From positions 1 to 64,000 of the forward strand of contig JXTC01000245.1 in NCBI GenBank assembly GCA_002914845.1: a stretch of 64,000 nt of DNA, written 5' to 3'. Under the pieces are notes generated by a model. It was not told the origin of the DNA. It did no database searches and saw only the letters and a program-made list of their open reading frames with translations. Shown in pieces: positions 1-11,223 of the stretch; position 1 is the first letter of the stretch, and each line of letters begins with the position of its first letter. The translations under genes were made by a program, and so were the position numbers. Origin of the DNA: Trema orientale (taxonomy: Eukaryota > Streptophyta > Magnoliopsida > Rosales > Cannabaceae).

Positions 1-32
1 TTTTTCTTTCTTTTTTTTTTTTTTTTTTTCTT

Positions 33-164
33 TCAAACTTGCATATATCGTCCAGATCTACCGCCTCCATAGCCACTTCCATCACCACTATTTCCTCGAT
101 AGCCGTCTTTGCGTCTTGCCAATACATCTTTGTCATGATTTAGGGTTTCCTTGGGATGTTTCAT
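33..164 (-). CDS. Possible 5' end of a minus-strand gene at the window edge
   Basis: Reading leftward, a CT-rich leader (about 215-165) runs into an ATG at 164-162. The frame encodes about 43 residues that become Gly/Ser/Arg-rich (GYGGGRSGRY near the end) and stop at 35-33. A second frame through the same stretch stays open to the window edge, through an A-rich tract. A GT in the CAAGTTTG at the 3' end could instead be a splice donor, in which case the gene continues outside the window. I do not recognise the protein. It may equally be a chance frame or a captured fragment next to poly(A)-like sequence (1-32 on this strand). Confidence is low. Confidence 0.25.
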   Translation of the reverse strand: MKHPKETLNHDKDVLARRKDGYRGNSGDGSGYGGGRSGRYMQV

Positions 165-342
165 GTTTATAACTGAAGAGAGAGAGAGTAGCGTGTGGTG
201 GAGAAGAAAGAAAACAATTGATTTTTTTAATTAATTTAATTTTTAAAAATGAATTAACAGTAAATTATTAAAGAAAAAATAATAAAATAAGTGCCACGTC
301 AGCCATTCTGTTCATTTTTACACAGTAAATAACAAAATGATG

Positions 343-1133
343 GTTCCGTTTGGTTCGCTTATTTGAATGTGTCTATTTGAATAGAAATTGTGGAATGTAT
401 TTATAATTAAAATGAGATTGTAGAATGTGTTATAATAAGAATGGGAGACATTTGAATAGAAATTGTGGAATGTGTTGGGCCCGTTTGGTTCGCCTATTTG
501 AATGTGTGTATTTGAATGGAAATTGTGGAATGAGTTATAATTAGAATGGGAGATATTTGAATGGAAAAAATAGTGGAATGTGTTGTAATTAGAATAGAAG
601 CATTGGAATGGACTATTCAAAAACACCTCCTCCCGTCCATTCTCATTCAAGATAAAAAAAACCATTCCAATAGTTAACTTTTTGGATGGACCATTTGAAT
701 GGAAAAACTGAATTGTTGAAACAAACACACAATCTAAAAGATCATTTAAATGGAAAAATTGAATTGTTGAAACAAACACACATTCAAATAGATTTTCCAT
801 TCCAATGGAATGGAATGGTTGAAACAAACAGGGCCATTATAATTGAAATGGGAGACATTTGAATGAAAAAATAGTGGAATGGGTTGTAATTAGAATGAGA
901 GTATTGGAATGGACCATTCAAAAATACCTCTATCCCTCCATTCTCATTCAAGACACAAAAAACCATTCAATGGTTAATTTTTCGGATAGACCATTTGAAT
1001 AGAAAACAGAATTGTTGAAACAAACACACATTCTAAAAGATCATTTGAATGGAAAAACTGAATTGTTGAAACAAACGCACATTCAAATGGATTTTCTATT
1101 CTAATGGAATGGAATGGTTGAAACAAACGGGAC
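343..1133. mobile_element. Tourist-like MITE, outer copy, split by a second copy of the same family
   Basis: The ends read GTTCCGTTTGGTTC on the left and GAAACAAACGGGAC on the right, an imperfect terminal inverted repeat of the type (G)GCCCGTTTGKTTC. The interior is built from repeated 'tttgaatgga' and 'ggaatg' words. The element has an internal duplication of about 70 bp in its left part (about 370-475) and is interrupted at 477-835 by another member. It carries no coding capacity; open frames here are only repeat translations. The family is repeated at 40567-41309 and 55690-55890. The 3-bp TTA/TAA target and the terminal sequence point to the PIF/Harbinger (Tourist) superfamily; assignment is from the termini only. 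Confidence 0.7.
477..835. mobile_element. Tourist-like MITE, inner nested copy (359 bp)
   Basis: Starts GGGCCCGTTTGGTTC and ends GAAACAAACAGGGCC, a near-perfect terminal inverted repeat. It sits inside the outer copy at a GTGTTATAATT site: the left flank ends GTGTT and the right flank resumes TTATAATT, consistent with a TTA target duplication in which the left copy has drifted to TTG. Confidence 0.7.
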
Positions 1134-1582
1134 TTAATTTTTTATTTTGTTTAGTTTTCTTTTCTTTTTTTTTTCCCCCCTGTTTTTGCTCTGACCGACA
1201 AGAGTTTTATTGGTCGCCGTTTCCCATAGTCTTTGCTTGCCTTAAATGCCATGTACGCTAACTATGTGCTATCGATGAAAAAAAAATAAAAAATAAGAAA
1301 GAAGAAAAGATTTATTGTTATCCTGTGAGAGTTATTTGTCTCTCTGTGTGGGAGTTTTGTCTCTCTTTGTGAGAGTCTATTTACTGCATCTGATTGTCAT
1401 CTCTTTATCCAAGTTATTTATATACAAGGGCGCGTCTAATGTAGGGCTACCTAAATATAGCCTTATATAAGGCCGCTCAATCTTCTCCGTCCGATTTAAA
1501 ATCAATGGTTTAGATAAGTTTGGTTAATGTAAACTGCATCACATAGGATTGATCGGAACTTATTTTTCTACCCGACCCGACT
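1134..1582. other. Intergenic, no gene seen
   Basis: AT-rich with poly-T and poly-A runs and a short pair of 'gtctctctgtgtgg'-like words near 1340-1375. No coding region or clear element is visible. Confidence 0.6.
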
Positions 1583-1920
1583 AACAAAGCTCTTTACCCG
1601 ACCCTCTCTCGCGCTCTCTCGCCCTATCGTCTGTTCGACAACAAAGCTCTTTACCCGATCCTCTCTGGCGCTCCCTCACCCCCTCGTCTGTTCGACAACA
1701 GATATCTGAGCTACGTTGGTCGTACCCACGCCCAAATCCTCACCCATTTTTCTCCCACCCTCTTTCTCTGTTTTAGATCAGAGTCTGGGTCTTCCTCTCT
1801 CGCGCTCCATCTGTCTAGGTCGTCGCCATGCCCAAATCCTCACCGATCTTTCTCCCATCCTCTTTCTCTGTTTTAGATCGGAGTCTGGGTCTTCCTCTCT
1901 CGCGCTCCATCTGTCTCTTT
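1583..1920 (+). repeat. Two adjacent tandem duplications in the leader region of the protease gene
   Basis: About 1583-1700 holds two copies of a 57-bp unit (starting CAAAGCTCTTTACCCGA at 1585 and 1642). About 1721-1920 holds two copies of a 100-bp unit (CCCAAATCCT at 1731 and 1831). Both are CT-rich and GC-richer than their surroundings, like a plant 5' leader. A possible leader donor (ATG|GTGAGC near 1959) would pair with the acceptor ending at 2701; this splice is inferred. Confidence 0.65.
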
Positions 1921-2722
1921 GTTTGCGGTGAGCCGATCTCCCACCCCAAGTTCTGTCATGGTGAGCCCGGTGCCTTAATCCTTGTTGAGATCAGGTGATT
2001 GTCTATTCTATCGGTCTTCAACACTCCCTTTCGTTCAATGTGGGCCTATCCATACAGGCATTTACTGCACTTTTTACAGCCATTTCTTGTAAAATGCACA
2101 ATAGTTTGCCTTGTTTGTAAAATGCACAGTTATTACATATTTACTTCATTATCCGGTTACAAGTTCGTATAGAAAATGTGCTCTGGTTCTTTTTATTTTT
2201 TTTTTGTGTTTTATTTAATTTTTTTTACCCTATTTTAACGGAAATATGGTCCGGTTTAATATGGTGACATAATCACAAAGTGATACTGAAGTTATTAGTA
2301 TTAGGGTAGTGCTTAGACACTACACTCTATTTTGCATTGAATTAGTTTCGTTCGTGTTTTTTTATGAGTATAACTATGCTAAGTACAATACAAGGAGAAA
2401 CCACAGATTACAATATGTTTCATCTTTCTGAATCCATCTTTCACCATTACAATAGGTTCCATTTTCTGTATGAATTTGTTGTGTATTTAATGCTTAATGG
2501 TTTCTCCTTTATGAGGCATCGATTACGACAGATTGTATATGGCTACACATTCAAAAAATAGTAGGTTAATAGTCAGATTTTAGGTTAATAGTCAGATTTT
2601 AGAAGCTTATGCATTGAAAAATTAGTAGGTTAATAGTCAAGTGGTAGCTGTGGTTGTGCACATTCATTAATTTTGCATGTTATCTCATGTATTTGGTGCA
2701 GTAAAAAAAGTTGACGAAGACA

Positions 2723-5700
2723 ATGGAGACGTATGAGCAGGTTGTGGAGACATTGCGTCGCTTAGAAGCACGTTCTAGGGAAACAACAGAGTGGATGAGG
2801 AAGGTCGAGACTGAATTGCAAGAGCTGAAAGAGGAGAATCAACGGAGAGATGAAGATAGGAAAAATTTTCAGAAATCAGTAATGCAAATTTTACTTGACA
2901 GTGACGGCAGGTGTGAAAGGAAAGGGGATGGTACAATTGCTGGGGAGGATGCATACGGGAGATCATGTGGTAGAGAGATTGATTCCAAGTTGTCGACTGA
3001 ATGGAGTCCATGTTATGAACGAAAACCCCCGTTTGGCAGCGTGATCCGGGTAAGTGGGTCAAATGTTTTGTTTTGGTTTGGTTGTAGTTGCAGTTGACAA
3101 ATTTATGTAACTGTTTTGGGACAAATTCGTAAACATGATTAGAAGATAATTAGTTAAGATATGATAATCATTAGAGTAAGGAGGATTACAATCAGAACCA
3201 AAAGAGAGGAAAAACAGAGAAATTCAAGCAGTACATTATTTTAGAGATTAATATTGAGTGATAATCATTGTATTTTTATCCTATGCCGTAGCCTATCTTA
3301 AAGACTTGTAGAAGAGAGGTAAGGGTATTTTAGATTACCCCTTCAGCTCACAGTTTAGTGGTAAAATAATTTTGAGGTATTTAAAGGTGTTCTATATAAT
3401 TTCTATGTTGTTTTGGCTGTTGGTTTCACCTGATACGAGGTACAGACCAAGCAAGTTCACACATCCTTGGCACTTAGCAGGATGTCTCTATTACTATTAT
3501 AATCCATGTTTCTGTGTCGCGGACCATAATAATGTAATATGTAGCCGGTTAAGTGTATATTTTTAGTTGGATAACTAAAGGCTTGCACATTATGTTTTCT
3601 TATAATTCTGCTCATAGTATGCATGAAGAAGTCCGTGGGCAGTTTATGTAGAGCAACAGTTGTGTATTTAAAATATCATCCATTTCCTATTTTTATATGC
3701 TCTGCTTATATTTTTTTCATTTAATTCGAAAGTACTCTGTACTCTATGAAGGTTGCACCATTTGAAGACCCCAACATAAGTGTTTTTTGTAATTGCCATT
3801 AGTATATAGTTATTCTCACCGTAATCAATTTATGATGAGATTTTCCTTTTCTTTATTTTAGTAATCCAATCATCTTCGTACGTCTAATTATCTTGCATTT
3901 CAGTCTAGTAATGTTCAGTTTTATATTTCCATTTTATTAGTTACAAAGTTGTAAGTTAACTCATAATTTTGAGAAGTCATGAATTACCACGAACAGTGAC
4001 TTTGTACCGGATTGATATGTAGGATGGTACATTGGCTTCTTCGAAGAAGGTACTGGATGAACGGTACATCAAAATATCTGGACCCATGATACCAACTTCA
4101 CGCCACATTGACCGGACCGATGATCTTTCTAAAGTGGTAAGTCATGGAAGTATATATAAGGGAAATTGGTTATGTAAGGATATATTACTTGGTAAGGTTA
4201 CGATATTTTGGTTTGATAATATATGTGCTTTTCTGAAATCTGAAACAGGACGTAGAGGAATGTCGGTTGTTTCGAAAAGCGTCATCGAGTGGGAGAGCCG
4301 AACCTAAAAATAAGAAGGTCGCGTCAAGAAGACCTATCTACAGTTCGGGTCCTTATACTCGGTTAACTGAGCCAGTGGAGGATTTTCAAGATATGGCTTT
4401 GTTGGAATTTATCTTTGATCAGTTTGACGACGATGGAATGGGGTATGTTTTTGGAGTAATCTAGTCAATTATACACAATCTGTTCTACAGTTTACTTTGT
4501 TGATGATAATTTCTGTTATTTGGTCATTAAGTAATTGAGTACATGAGTTAATCAAATATGGATTGGAGGGCATACCTTATGAGTCGAAGTAATTGAGTTA
4601 AAATGTGTAGGGAAACTATAATCAGGACGGAATTGAATGAGATCAGCAGGAGCGGAATGAGTTGTTTGCGGCCGAAGACATATGTCAACGGGGAGGTATT
4701 GACTTTTGCTTCAGATTGTGTATGTAAATATAATTAGTGAAGCTGCTTTAATAGTTTATTCCTTTTTAATTTGGGTGACGTGCACATGCAGATCCTAAAC
4801 GTTAAAGCTGAATATTTAACTAGGGATGAACGAGCTCTCTTCAAAACTATAGCGCCCAACTGGTATTTGACAACTAGGATGAATGTAAGTATGTGAAACG
4901 GGTTGTAAGACGTTTTTTATGCGTATTCACATTTCTTTGTGACCAACATCGATGGAAACTTATCATTTAATTGTTCTTGTTAATCGGCTGATGATATAAA
5001 GTCCGACACAATTGGCTGTCAGAGAAGTGCTGAAGAATTTATGAGAAGGCACAGAGTTCTTGAACACTTTATGGGTCAACTTGCTTACTGTGAGAAGGTA
5101 CGTATTTCTCTATTCACTTTAATTGGAAATGAGTTGGTTTAATTGCTGAGTTTGTGACGTAGATTGGGTCATTGCTGGTATAGTTAACAACCGTGTAAAG
5201 TTGCAGATATATGTGCCTATAAACCACTCCGATCATTGGTTCTTGTACCTCTTTCTCATAGATTCTGAAGTAGTTCAGATTTGGGTTTCTTTCTGTGCAT
5301 TAGGAGTATCGAAAGACGAAAAGCTCTTGAACGATGTCGTGAGTATTATTATATTAGATAATGATTAGTTTTCATCGTGTATATGGTCAAACTTTGGTTG
5401 ATAATTATTCTGTGATGTAACCAATATTTCTTTATTTTATTTTTTAGAAGAAGAACCTTGACACAGCACTGAAACTTGAAATCAAGGACGTGAAGCCGAT
5501 CGGCTGGTCATTCATGGATTTTAAAGTCGAGCATCGAAGTAACTTGCCGCAACAGCCCAATGGTTATGACTGCGGTGTTTTTGTTGCCAATTTCATGGAC
5601 GGTCGTGAATTGGAAGAGCTATCTGTTCTAAAGGTAAGATATGTACTGAGAAGGGGAACTACTGGATGTACATCACTTTGTTCTTAAACGTAAAATGTTG

Positions 5701-5939
5701 ATTTTTCTATACTATGACTAATGCAGTATAATAGCGATGACGAGCGATGTCGACTTGTGCTTGACATGGTGAAGTCAGCAACAAATGTAATTAAGGTCGA
5801 CATATGCCGGGCTGCTCTTGATTATTATAGGCAAAAGCATGGGATTTCAGCAACTCCATTCCGCACAGTAAGTGGCAGCAAGACGAAGCGAAGTGCAGAA
5901 GGGGTACATGATACTAAGAAGAAAGGTAAATTGGTTTGA
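2723..5939 (+). CDS. Ulp1-like cysteine protease (SUMO-protease fold), 479 aa
   Basis: Nine coding exons with GT-AG borders join in frame: 2723-3049, 4023-4136, 4249-4442, 4611-4695, 4792-4884, 5002-5097, 5207-5338, 5448-5633, 5727-5939. The ATG at 2723 follows an acceptor ending at 2701, so a leader intron is likely. Residues 1-55 are charged and probably coiled-coil (ETELQELKEENQRRDEDRK). Residues about 235-450 form a C48/Ulp1 domain: His in NHSDHW (313), Gln in QQPNGYDCG (383) and nucleophile Cys (389). The Asp expected 17 residues after His is Val330 (QIWVSF, codon GTT at 5285-5287), so activity is doubtful. Family members cleave SUMO-type conjugates in the nucleus; many plant copies are carried by Mutator-like transposons. 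No transposase or terminal repeats were found here, so host gene versus transposon passenger is unresolved. Confidence 0.8.
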
Positions 5940-6918
5940 GTCAGCGTAAATCATATTCTCTGTTTTACAATCACAGCGAAGTTGGGACGTGCGATGGCAG
6001 GTAGATATGTTGTCATGCTACATCTAGCTGAATGGCTGGACATTGGGTTTATTAATTAATGTTATGAAGAATACATGGAAGTTGGTCTTCCTGTTGTGGC
6101 GACGGTATATATATATAACTTCTTTCAATATTTCGTACCATCACTTCTTTCACTGTGCTTCACCTTCCCTGCGTCTTCATTTGCCCTCTGACATTTTGTG
6201 TCTTATTTCTAAGTCTTTCTTTTTGTAGTTACAATCTGGGTTTCCCAATCGCGGTACTAGTATTTGACTTTTTGATTCACTTACCTAATCGATCTTTTTG
6301 GTTTGCAGCGATTGGTCTAATAAATTTTCCTTACTATTTTTTCAAGATGTATTTACCATAGATGTAACCAATTTATTTGTAACTGTTGCAAAATTTTCCT
6401 TTGCAAAATCTATAAATTTGTATATATCTCCTAAAAAAACAAACAATTGCATTTATTTTTTCTCAAAAATCTTAATTATAAGGAATCCTTATCATCTTAT
6501 CATTAAATAAAAAAGAGAGACGAAGAAATAGGAAAAGGCATCATTATCAGAAACCATAAACATATATTTTATAAAACATTTTCAGTTTGTTATTATTTTT
6601 CCACTAGTAACTGTAGATACACTTGTTTCTTTCCCTCATAAGGGTGATTATAAAGTTCTTGTTCGATTTTTTAAACTTATAACTGCTCACAACTCAAAAT
6701 TCAAACTTTATACTTTCTTAAACAGTTATTTTACGAAAACGCGCAAACAGTTTTCTTTTTACAACTTTTTCGGCTTTTTGCAAGCAGTTACCTTTTTTGA
6801 TTTGATTTAGTTTTTCATGGTTATTCTCATCTTTATCCCTTTTCAGTTTAAAGTATTCTGATGTGTTTTTCTTATTAAAAATCCCATTTAATAATCAAAA
6901 CATTCTGGCTATACTCAA
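5940..6918. other. Downstream of the protease gene and upstream of the LINE; no gene seen
   Basis: AT-rich. The first part is presumably the protease 3' UTR and the last few hundred bases the LINE 5' leader, whose exact start I could not fix. Open frames here are T-rich and do not look coding. Confidence 0.5.
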
Positions 6919-8469
6919 ATGGCAGACATTCCTAAAAGTTATGAGGGCGTTAATGCTCTTACTGACAGAGAGAGTTGTATACATGAATATAGTGATGATG
7001 ATTTGCTTACTGATTCTTTCTCATTAGAGTGTATCTTGTTTGGGTATTTGTTTAAGAAAGCCTTGCTTAAAGCTATGCCACGTTTATGGAAAAATTATCG
7101 TTTTACTATCAAAGGTTTGATTTGGAAGGTTATCTTATATTATTCCAATTTGGTTGTGAGGGCGATCGTCGTCGAATCTTGCAGAGTGCTCCCTAGCATT
7201 TTGACCAGCAAATTCTCATCTTACGCCCTTCAAAGGGGCTGTTATCTTCCACTAAAGATGACTTTGTTATCTCCCCTTTCTGGATACAGGTTTATAATTT
7301 ACGTGTGCTAAGAATGACCAGGGTTATTGGTGAATATATTGGGGAACAACTCGGTACTCTTTTAGAGGTAGACTATGTCTCCCTAAGTCAAGGTTGGGGT
7401 CGCTTCCTTCGTTTAAGGATGGAACTAAATATTAAGCAGCCACTACCACGTGGTATGAAAATTCGTCTGGGTAAAGACCAACAAGAGATTTGGCTAAATT
7501 TTCGTTACGAACGTCTACATGACTTCTGCTTTTTCTGTGGAAAGATTGATCATGTCTTTAATTCCTGCACCTCAAAGATGAAACATGGCTCGGAAATCAA
7601 TTTCACCTATGGTCCTTGGCTACGTGGTCCTCCGTATCATTCATAACTATAAGCCCTCCACTCTGTACCTGATTTTCTTAAGTTTGGTGGTGTTCTAGTA
7701 AATAACATAAACTATAGAGGGCTTTCTGAATACATTGGTACCTCCTCTTTTGCATCTAAACCTTCCAATTCCTTTCCCATCCAGAAACTTGCTTCTCTTA
7801 TAACTGGCTCCCCATCAGTGTCGACCAAAAATCTAGGCAAACGCCATATTCAGGAAAGTACTCCGCCTTTATCTAATGCTGAATTCGTTTGACATGGAAA
7901 GGTAACAGTATTTTCATTTCTTTCAGTGATTTGTGATTATTATTTTCCTCTTTTTATCTATCTATCTTTTTGGCATATAATGCTTTCTGGAATTGATCAT
8001 CATTCCATGTATACACATTATATGGTTAGAAGATTTGTACCCTACAAGTTTACTTTGTGGCTATTAACTCTGTTTTCTCATATCATGATTGAATGTTTCC
8101 TCTTGTTTCCTAAAATGATTGGGGCTATTTACATACTTCTTCTTGTCATTTTCATTTTATTTCATCTTTGTTTTTCTTTTGTGTTAATTCGTTTTATATT
8201 ACATTCTTTGCTATATATTATTTCCTTTACAACTATATCATATGATATACTCTCATCAGGAAACTTTAAATATCAACTCCAAGTCACTACTGAACAACAA
8301 AATGGATAGAAAGGACATCCAGCCTTTATCCTCTGCTAATTTACTGACAACTGAAAACACGGAGCTTCCCAAGCTTAACTCACATCAATTACCGAGCAAC
8401 TTGGTTTCAATAGCATCAATAAATAACGAAGAGGTTGCTAAGAAGGTGTTTAAACGATCCAAAAAATAA
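6919..8469 (+). pseudogene. LINE ORF1 (nucleic-acid-binding, CCHC zinc knuckle), frameshifted
   Basis: Translation starts MADIPKSYEGVNALT at 6919 and shifts frame around 7300-7311, after which a frame to 7646 carries the zinc knuckle CFFCGKIDHVFNSC (C-x2-C-x4-H-x4-C, about 7530-7570) preceded by a DUF4283-like region. Coding sense resumes after a stop and after the 7902-8259 interruption and ends at the TAA before 8470 in a basic tail (KKVFKRSKK). In this family ORF1 proteins bind the element RNA. Stops (7647, and TGA just before 7893) make it non-functional as written. Confidence 0.7.
7902..8259 (+). other. Intron-like interruption 1 in the LINE (358 bp)
   Basis: Begins GTAACAG directly after the codons CAT GGA AAG and ends TCTCATCAG directly before GAA ACT TTA. 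Removing it joins the two sides in phase 0 and keeps about 70 codons open to 8469. The interior is T-rich, as in plant introns. Alternative: GGAAA flanks both sides (7896-7900 and 8259-8263), which would fit a 5-bp target duplication, but that reading meets a stop at 8307-8309. Confidence 0.45.
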
Positions 8470-10941
8470 GAAGATCCGTCCAATGGTGTCAAAAGGACTG
8501 TGGATTAGAAATTGAATAATCCTAGACTATATAATTTTATTGTATTACTCCCTAAATAAGAACCCTTTTGGCTCGTGGTTTTCAGGCTAGATATATATAT
8601 TCCTCTACTATGTACTCTTTTCTTTCCCTGCAATATTATTTTCTGTATCCTATGATATGGTATTTGATACGATCAGTGTATTGAACTAGATCTTAATTAT
8701 TTATGTGTAGTAACCTCATTTTGCTGTGATGTGGGATAACTTTTGTTTTGCTTTGTTCATATATTATATAATACCATGATTTACTTTTTTACCTCTTTCT
8801 TTTCTTCAGACTTCCTTTTCTTATCAAACGTATTCAAAATCTTTTTGAAACCATACAAGAATAGTTTACTATCCTAGCCCTTTTATTGCTAACCCCATGA
8901 CTTCCTAAGTTTTCCATATCATATACTTTTTACTTCGGCGTACTCTTTTGCTGTACTCTTTGATTATATTTTATATGGGGTGCAATTTACTACTATAATA
9001 ATCCAGCAATGTTAATACCCTTATATTTTTTACACATTTAAATTTTTAGGCTCCATCTAACTTAATTAATTCTAATTATGTTATATTTTTTAGAAACTAA
9101 AAACTGAATGAAATTATTATCTGCAACAACCACACATTATCTTGCATGGATAATTTCTTCAAATATCTTCAATCAGATATTATTTGAAACCCAAGGGAAG
9201 TTATAAGTTTCATACAAGATAAGTTGTCTATATTAATAACTTTATAATATGTGTAAGGCTATATGCAGATGTTTCTATATATATGTATATATACAACTGT
9301 TATGTATAAAAGTAACTCAATCTTGACCTATTAAATTTTATCTTTATTTTATAAAGACCTAATATATCTAAATCCATTATCCTGATTAATTTGAAATCAT
9401 ATCCCTTACAGTTATGATATCCTATTATATTTAAACTAAGATTGCTCCCAATTATATTATCGAATTAGGTTGGCTATATCTTTGAAACTAAAAAATATAT
9501 AATTTTATTTGATATTGATATATAAACAACGAAACACTTATTTATAAGCTGATTGTCGATTTTGTTTACCTAAATTAACTATTATCTATACCGTGACATC
9601 ACAACTAAAATAATAATTGTAATTTATATATCATTTTCTTTTTTCAAAAAACCAAAACTAAAAAAAAAGTAACAATAATATTTTCCAAGAAAACATATTA
9701 TATCAGTGTTTATAAAAAACTATGAAATTATATTCAACCCGTATAACTCATCGGTCAATTAGTTAATTTGAAATATGGATTTATTATTTTTCTTTTATTT
9801 AATTTTTACTCACCCAATCTCTCAACACCTAATATTTTCAAAAAAATCTCTCCGCTCTTAAATATCGTCTTCTTCCTCCTCAAAATATATATATATGGAA
9901 GACTTCTCAATGATTATAATTTTTTTGTGATCATAAATGGATATATATATATGTGTGTAATATAAAAACTAAAATGAAACTAAATAACTAACATAAAAAA
10001 TATAAATAAAAATACAGCATTATTCAATAAATACATTGAATGACTAATTTACCCATTTTTACAGTTTTCTTTTAAAACTGCTTTTTGACTATATCTTTCT
10101 TCTAACTTGACATTTATTGCGACTTGAAGGCTATTTTTATGCTCTGGTTCTTTGCTGAGTGAGAATTGGGGTTCTTACTATTTTCTGCTTTGTTGAACAT
10201 TGGATCATAACACTACATTGGATGATTATTTAGGTATCTCTTATATAATATAGATTTCTTGATACCTTCTATTGTTTATATTTTTTCTCTTCTCAAATTT
10301 ATCATAGTGGATACGATTTTTTTCTTAATACTCATCCTTTAATATAGAGTTTATTTACTATCCTCTGCATCTTGCTTTTTTATTTTTAGTTTTTACATAT
10401 ATATATATATATATATATGTCTTCCTTAACAACTTTACTTGAAAAGATTTTCTTTAATATCTTTATTTTCTATCCTCTGCATATTGTTTCATTATCATTA
10501 ATTTCTATACTATTCTTTTAACATTGCTTCTTTATCATTAGTTTTTACACTCATCTATTTTACTATCCTCGAATGACTTTTGTCTACCTTTTGGATTTAC
10601 TCCTATTATGTTTTGTTAATCCTTTTTGTAATATCGTTTTTATTTCGTTTTAATTATTCATGATTTCACTTGATTCCTCCATGAGAGGGTTTAGAGATTT
10701 CATCTTTTTTCCCATATTCTCGTTTTCTTATGTGATATGCATGGATGAGATTGACACTGTTAATTTCATTTTACTTACTCATAGCACTTTAGACACATTG
10801 ACACCGACTTCCCTGTGACTAAAAGGTGGTGCAGCTTGAGTTAACTAAAGCAATGGACTACAATAATATAAATGGTATGTTTTGCCTTCATTGTAATTTG
10901 TGCTATGTTTTCTTCTTGATTTTTCTATTTATTTAAAATAT
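8470..10941. other. Gap between LINE ORF1 and ORF2; no gene seen
   Basis: Very AT-rich with a (TA)n run at about 10398-10418. No coding domain is recognisable. It could be an insertion, a further intron-like segment ending at the TCTTTTAG at about 11223, or normal ORF spacing enlarged by later insertions such as the SINE at 10951. Confidence 0.5.
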
Positions 10942-10950
10942 TTTAGCACA

Positions 10951-11116
10951 GCCAACTGGGGTTAGCTCAGTTGGTCCAAGATTTGAGGGTTGTGTGTGTG
11001 TGTGTTTGGGGGGTCAGGGGTTCAAACCTTGGTAGTGTGTGTGTGTATCATTTTTCTTTAATTTGTAGTAAGTGGTGGTCATTAGTTAAGCCCCACTTTT
11101 TTTTTAAAAAAAAAAA
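10951..11116 (+). mobile_element. tRNA-derived SINE, 166 bp, with perfect 9-bp target duplication
   Basis: The direct repeat TTTAGCACA flanks it (10942-10950 and 11117-11125). The head holds an A box (GTTAGCTCAGTTGG, about 10961) and a B box (GGTTCAAACC, about 11019), the split RNA polymerase III promoter of tRNA-derived SINEs. Two GT microsatellites lie inside (about 10989-11003 and 11035-11047). The tail ends in T9-A11. It inserted within the non-coding gap of the LINE, so it is younger than the LINE copy. Confidence 0.85.
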
Positions 11117-11223
11117 TTTAGCACAATTTTTTTACAACTTTCCAAATCTAAATAGCCATTTCATTATATTTGATGAAACATTCATAGGTCACATATTATC
11201 CCCTTCATATTTTTCTCTTTTAG

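Noticed and set aside
1716-1931. 71-codon open frame
   Set aside because: It is a translation of the CT-rich 100-bp tandem duplication in the leader region; no domain.
7896-8263. Ordinary transposon insertion with 5-bp GGAAA duplication as sole explanation of LINE interruption 1
   Set aside because: Kept as an alternative only: it shifts the downstream frame into an early stop, whereas GT-AG removal keeps about 70 codons open.
10960-11030. tRNA gene suggested by A and B boxes
   Set aside because: The boxes are separated by a GT microsatellite and no acceptor stem or anticodon arm forms; target duplications and tail show a SINE.
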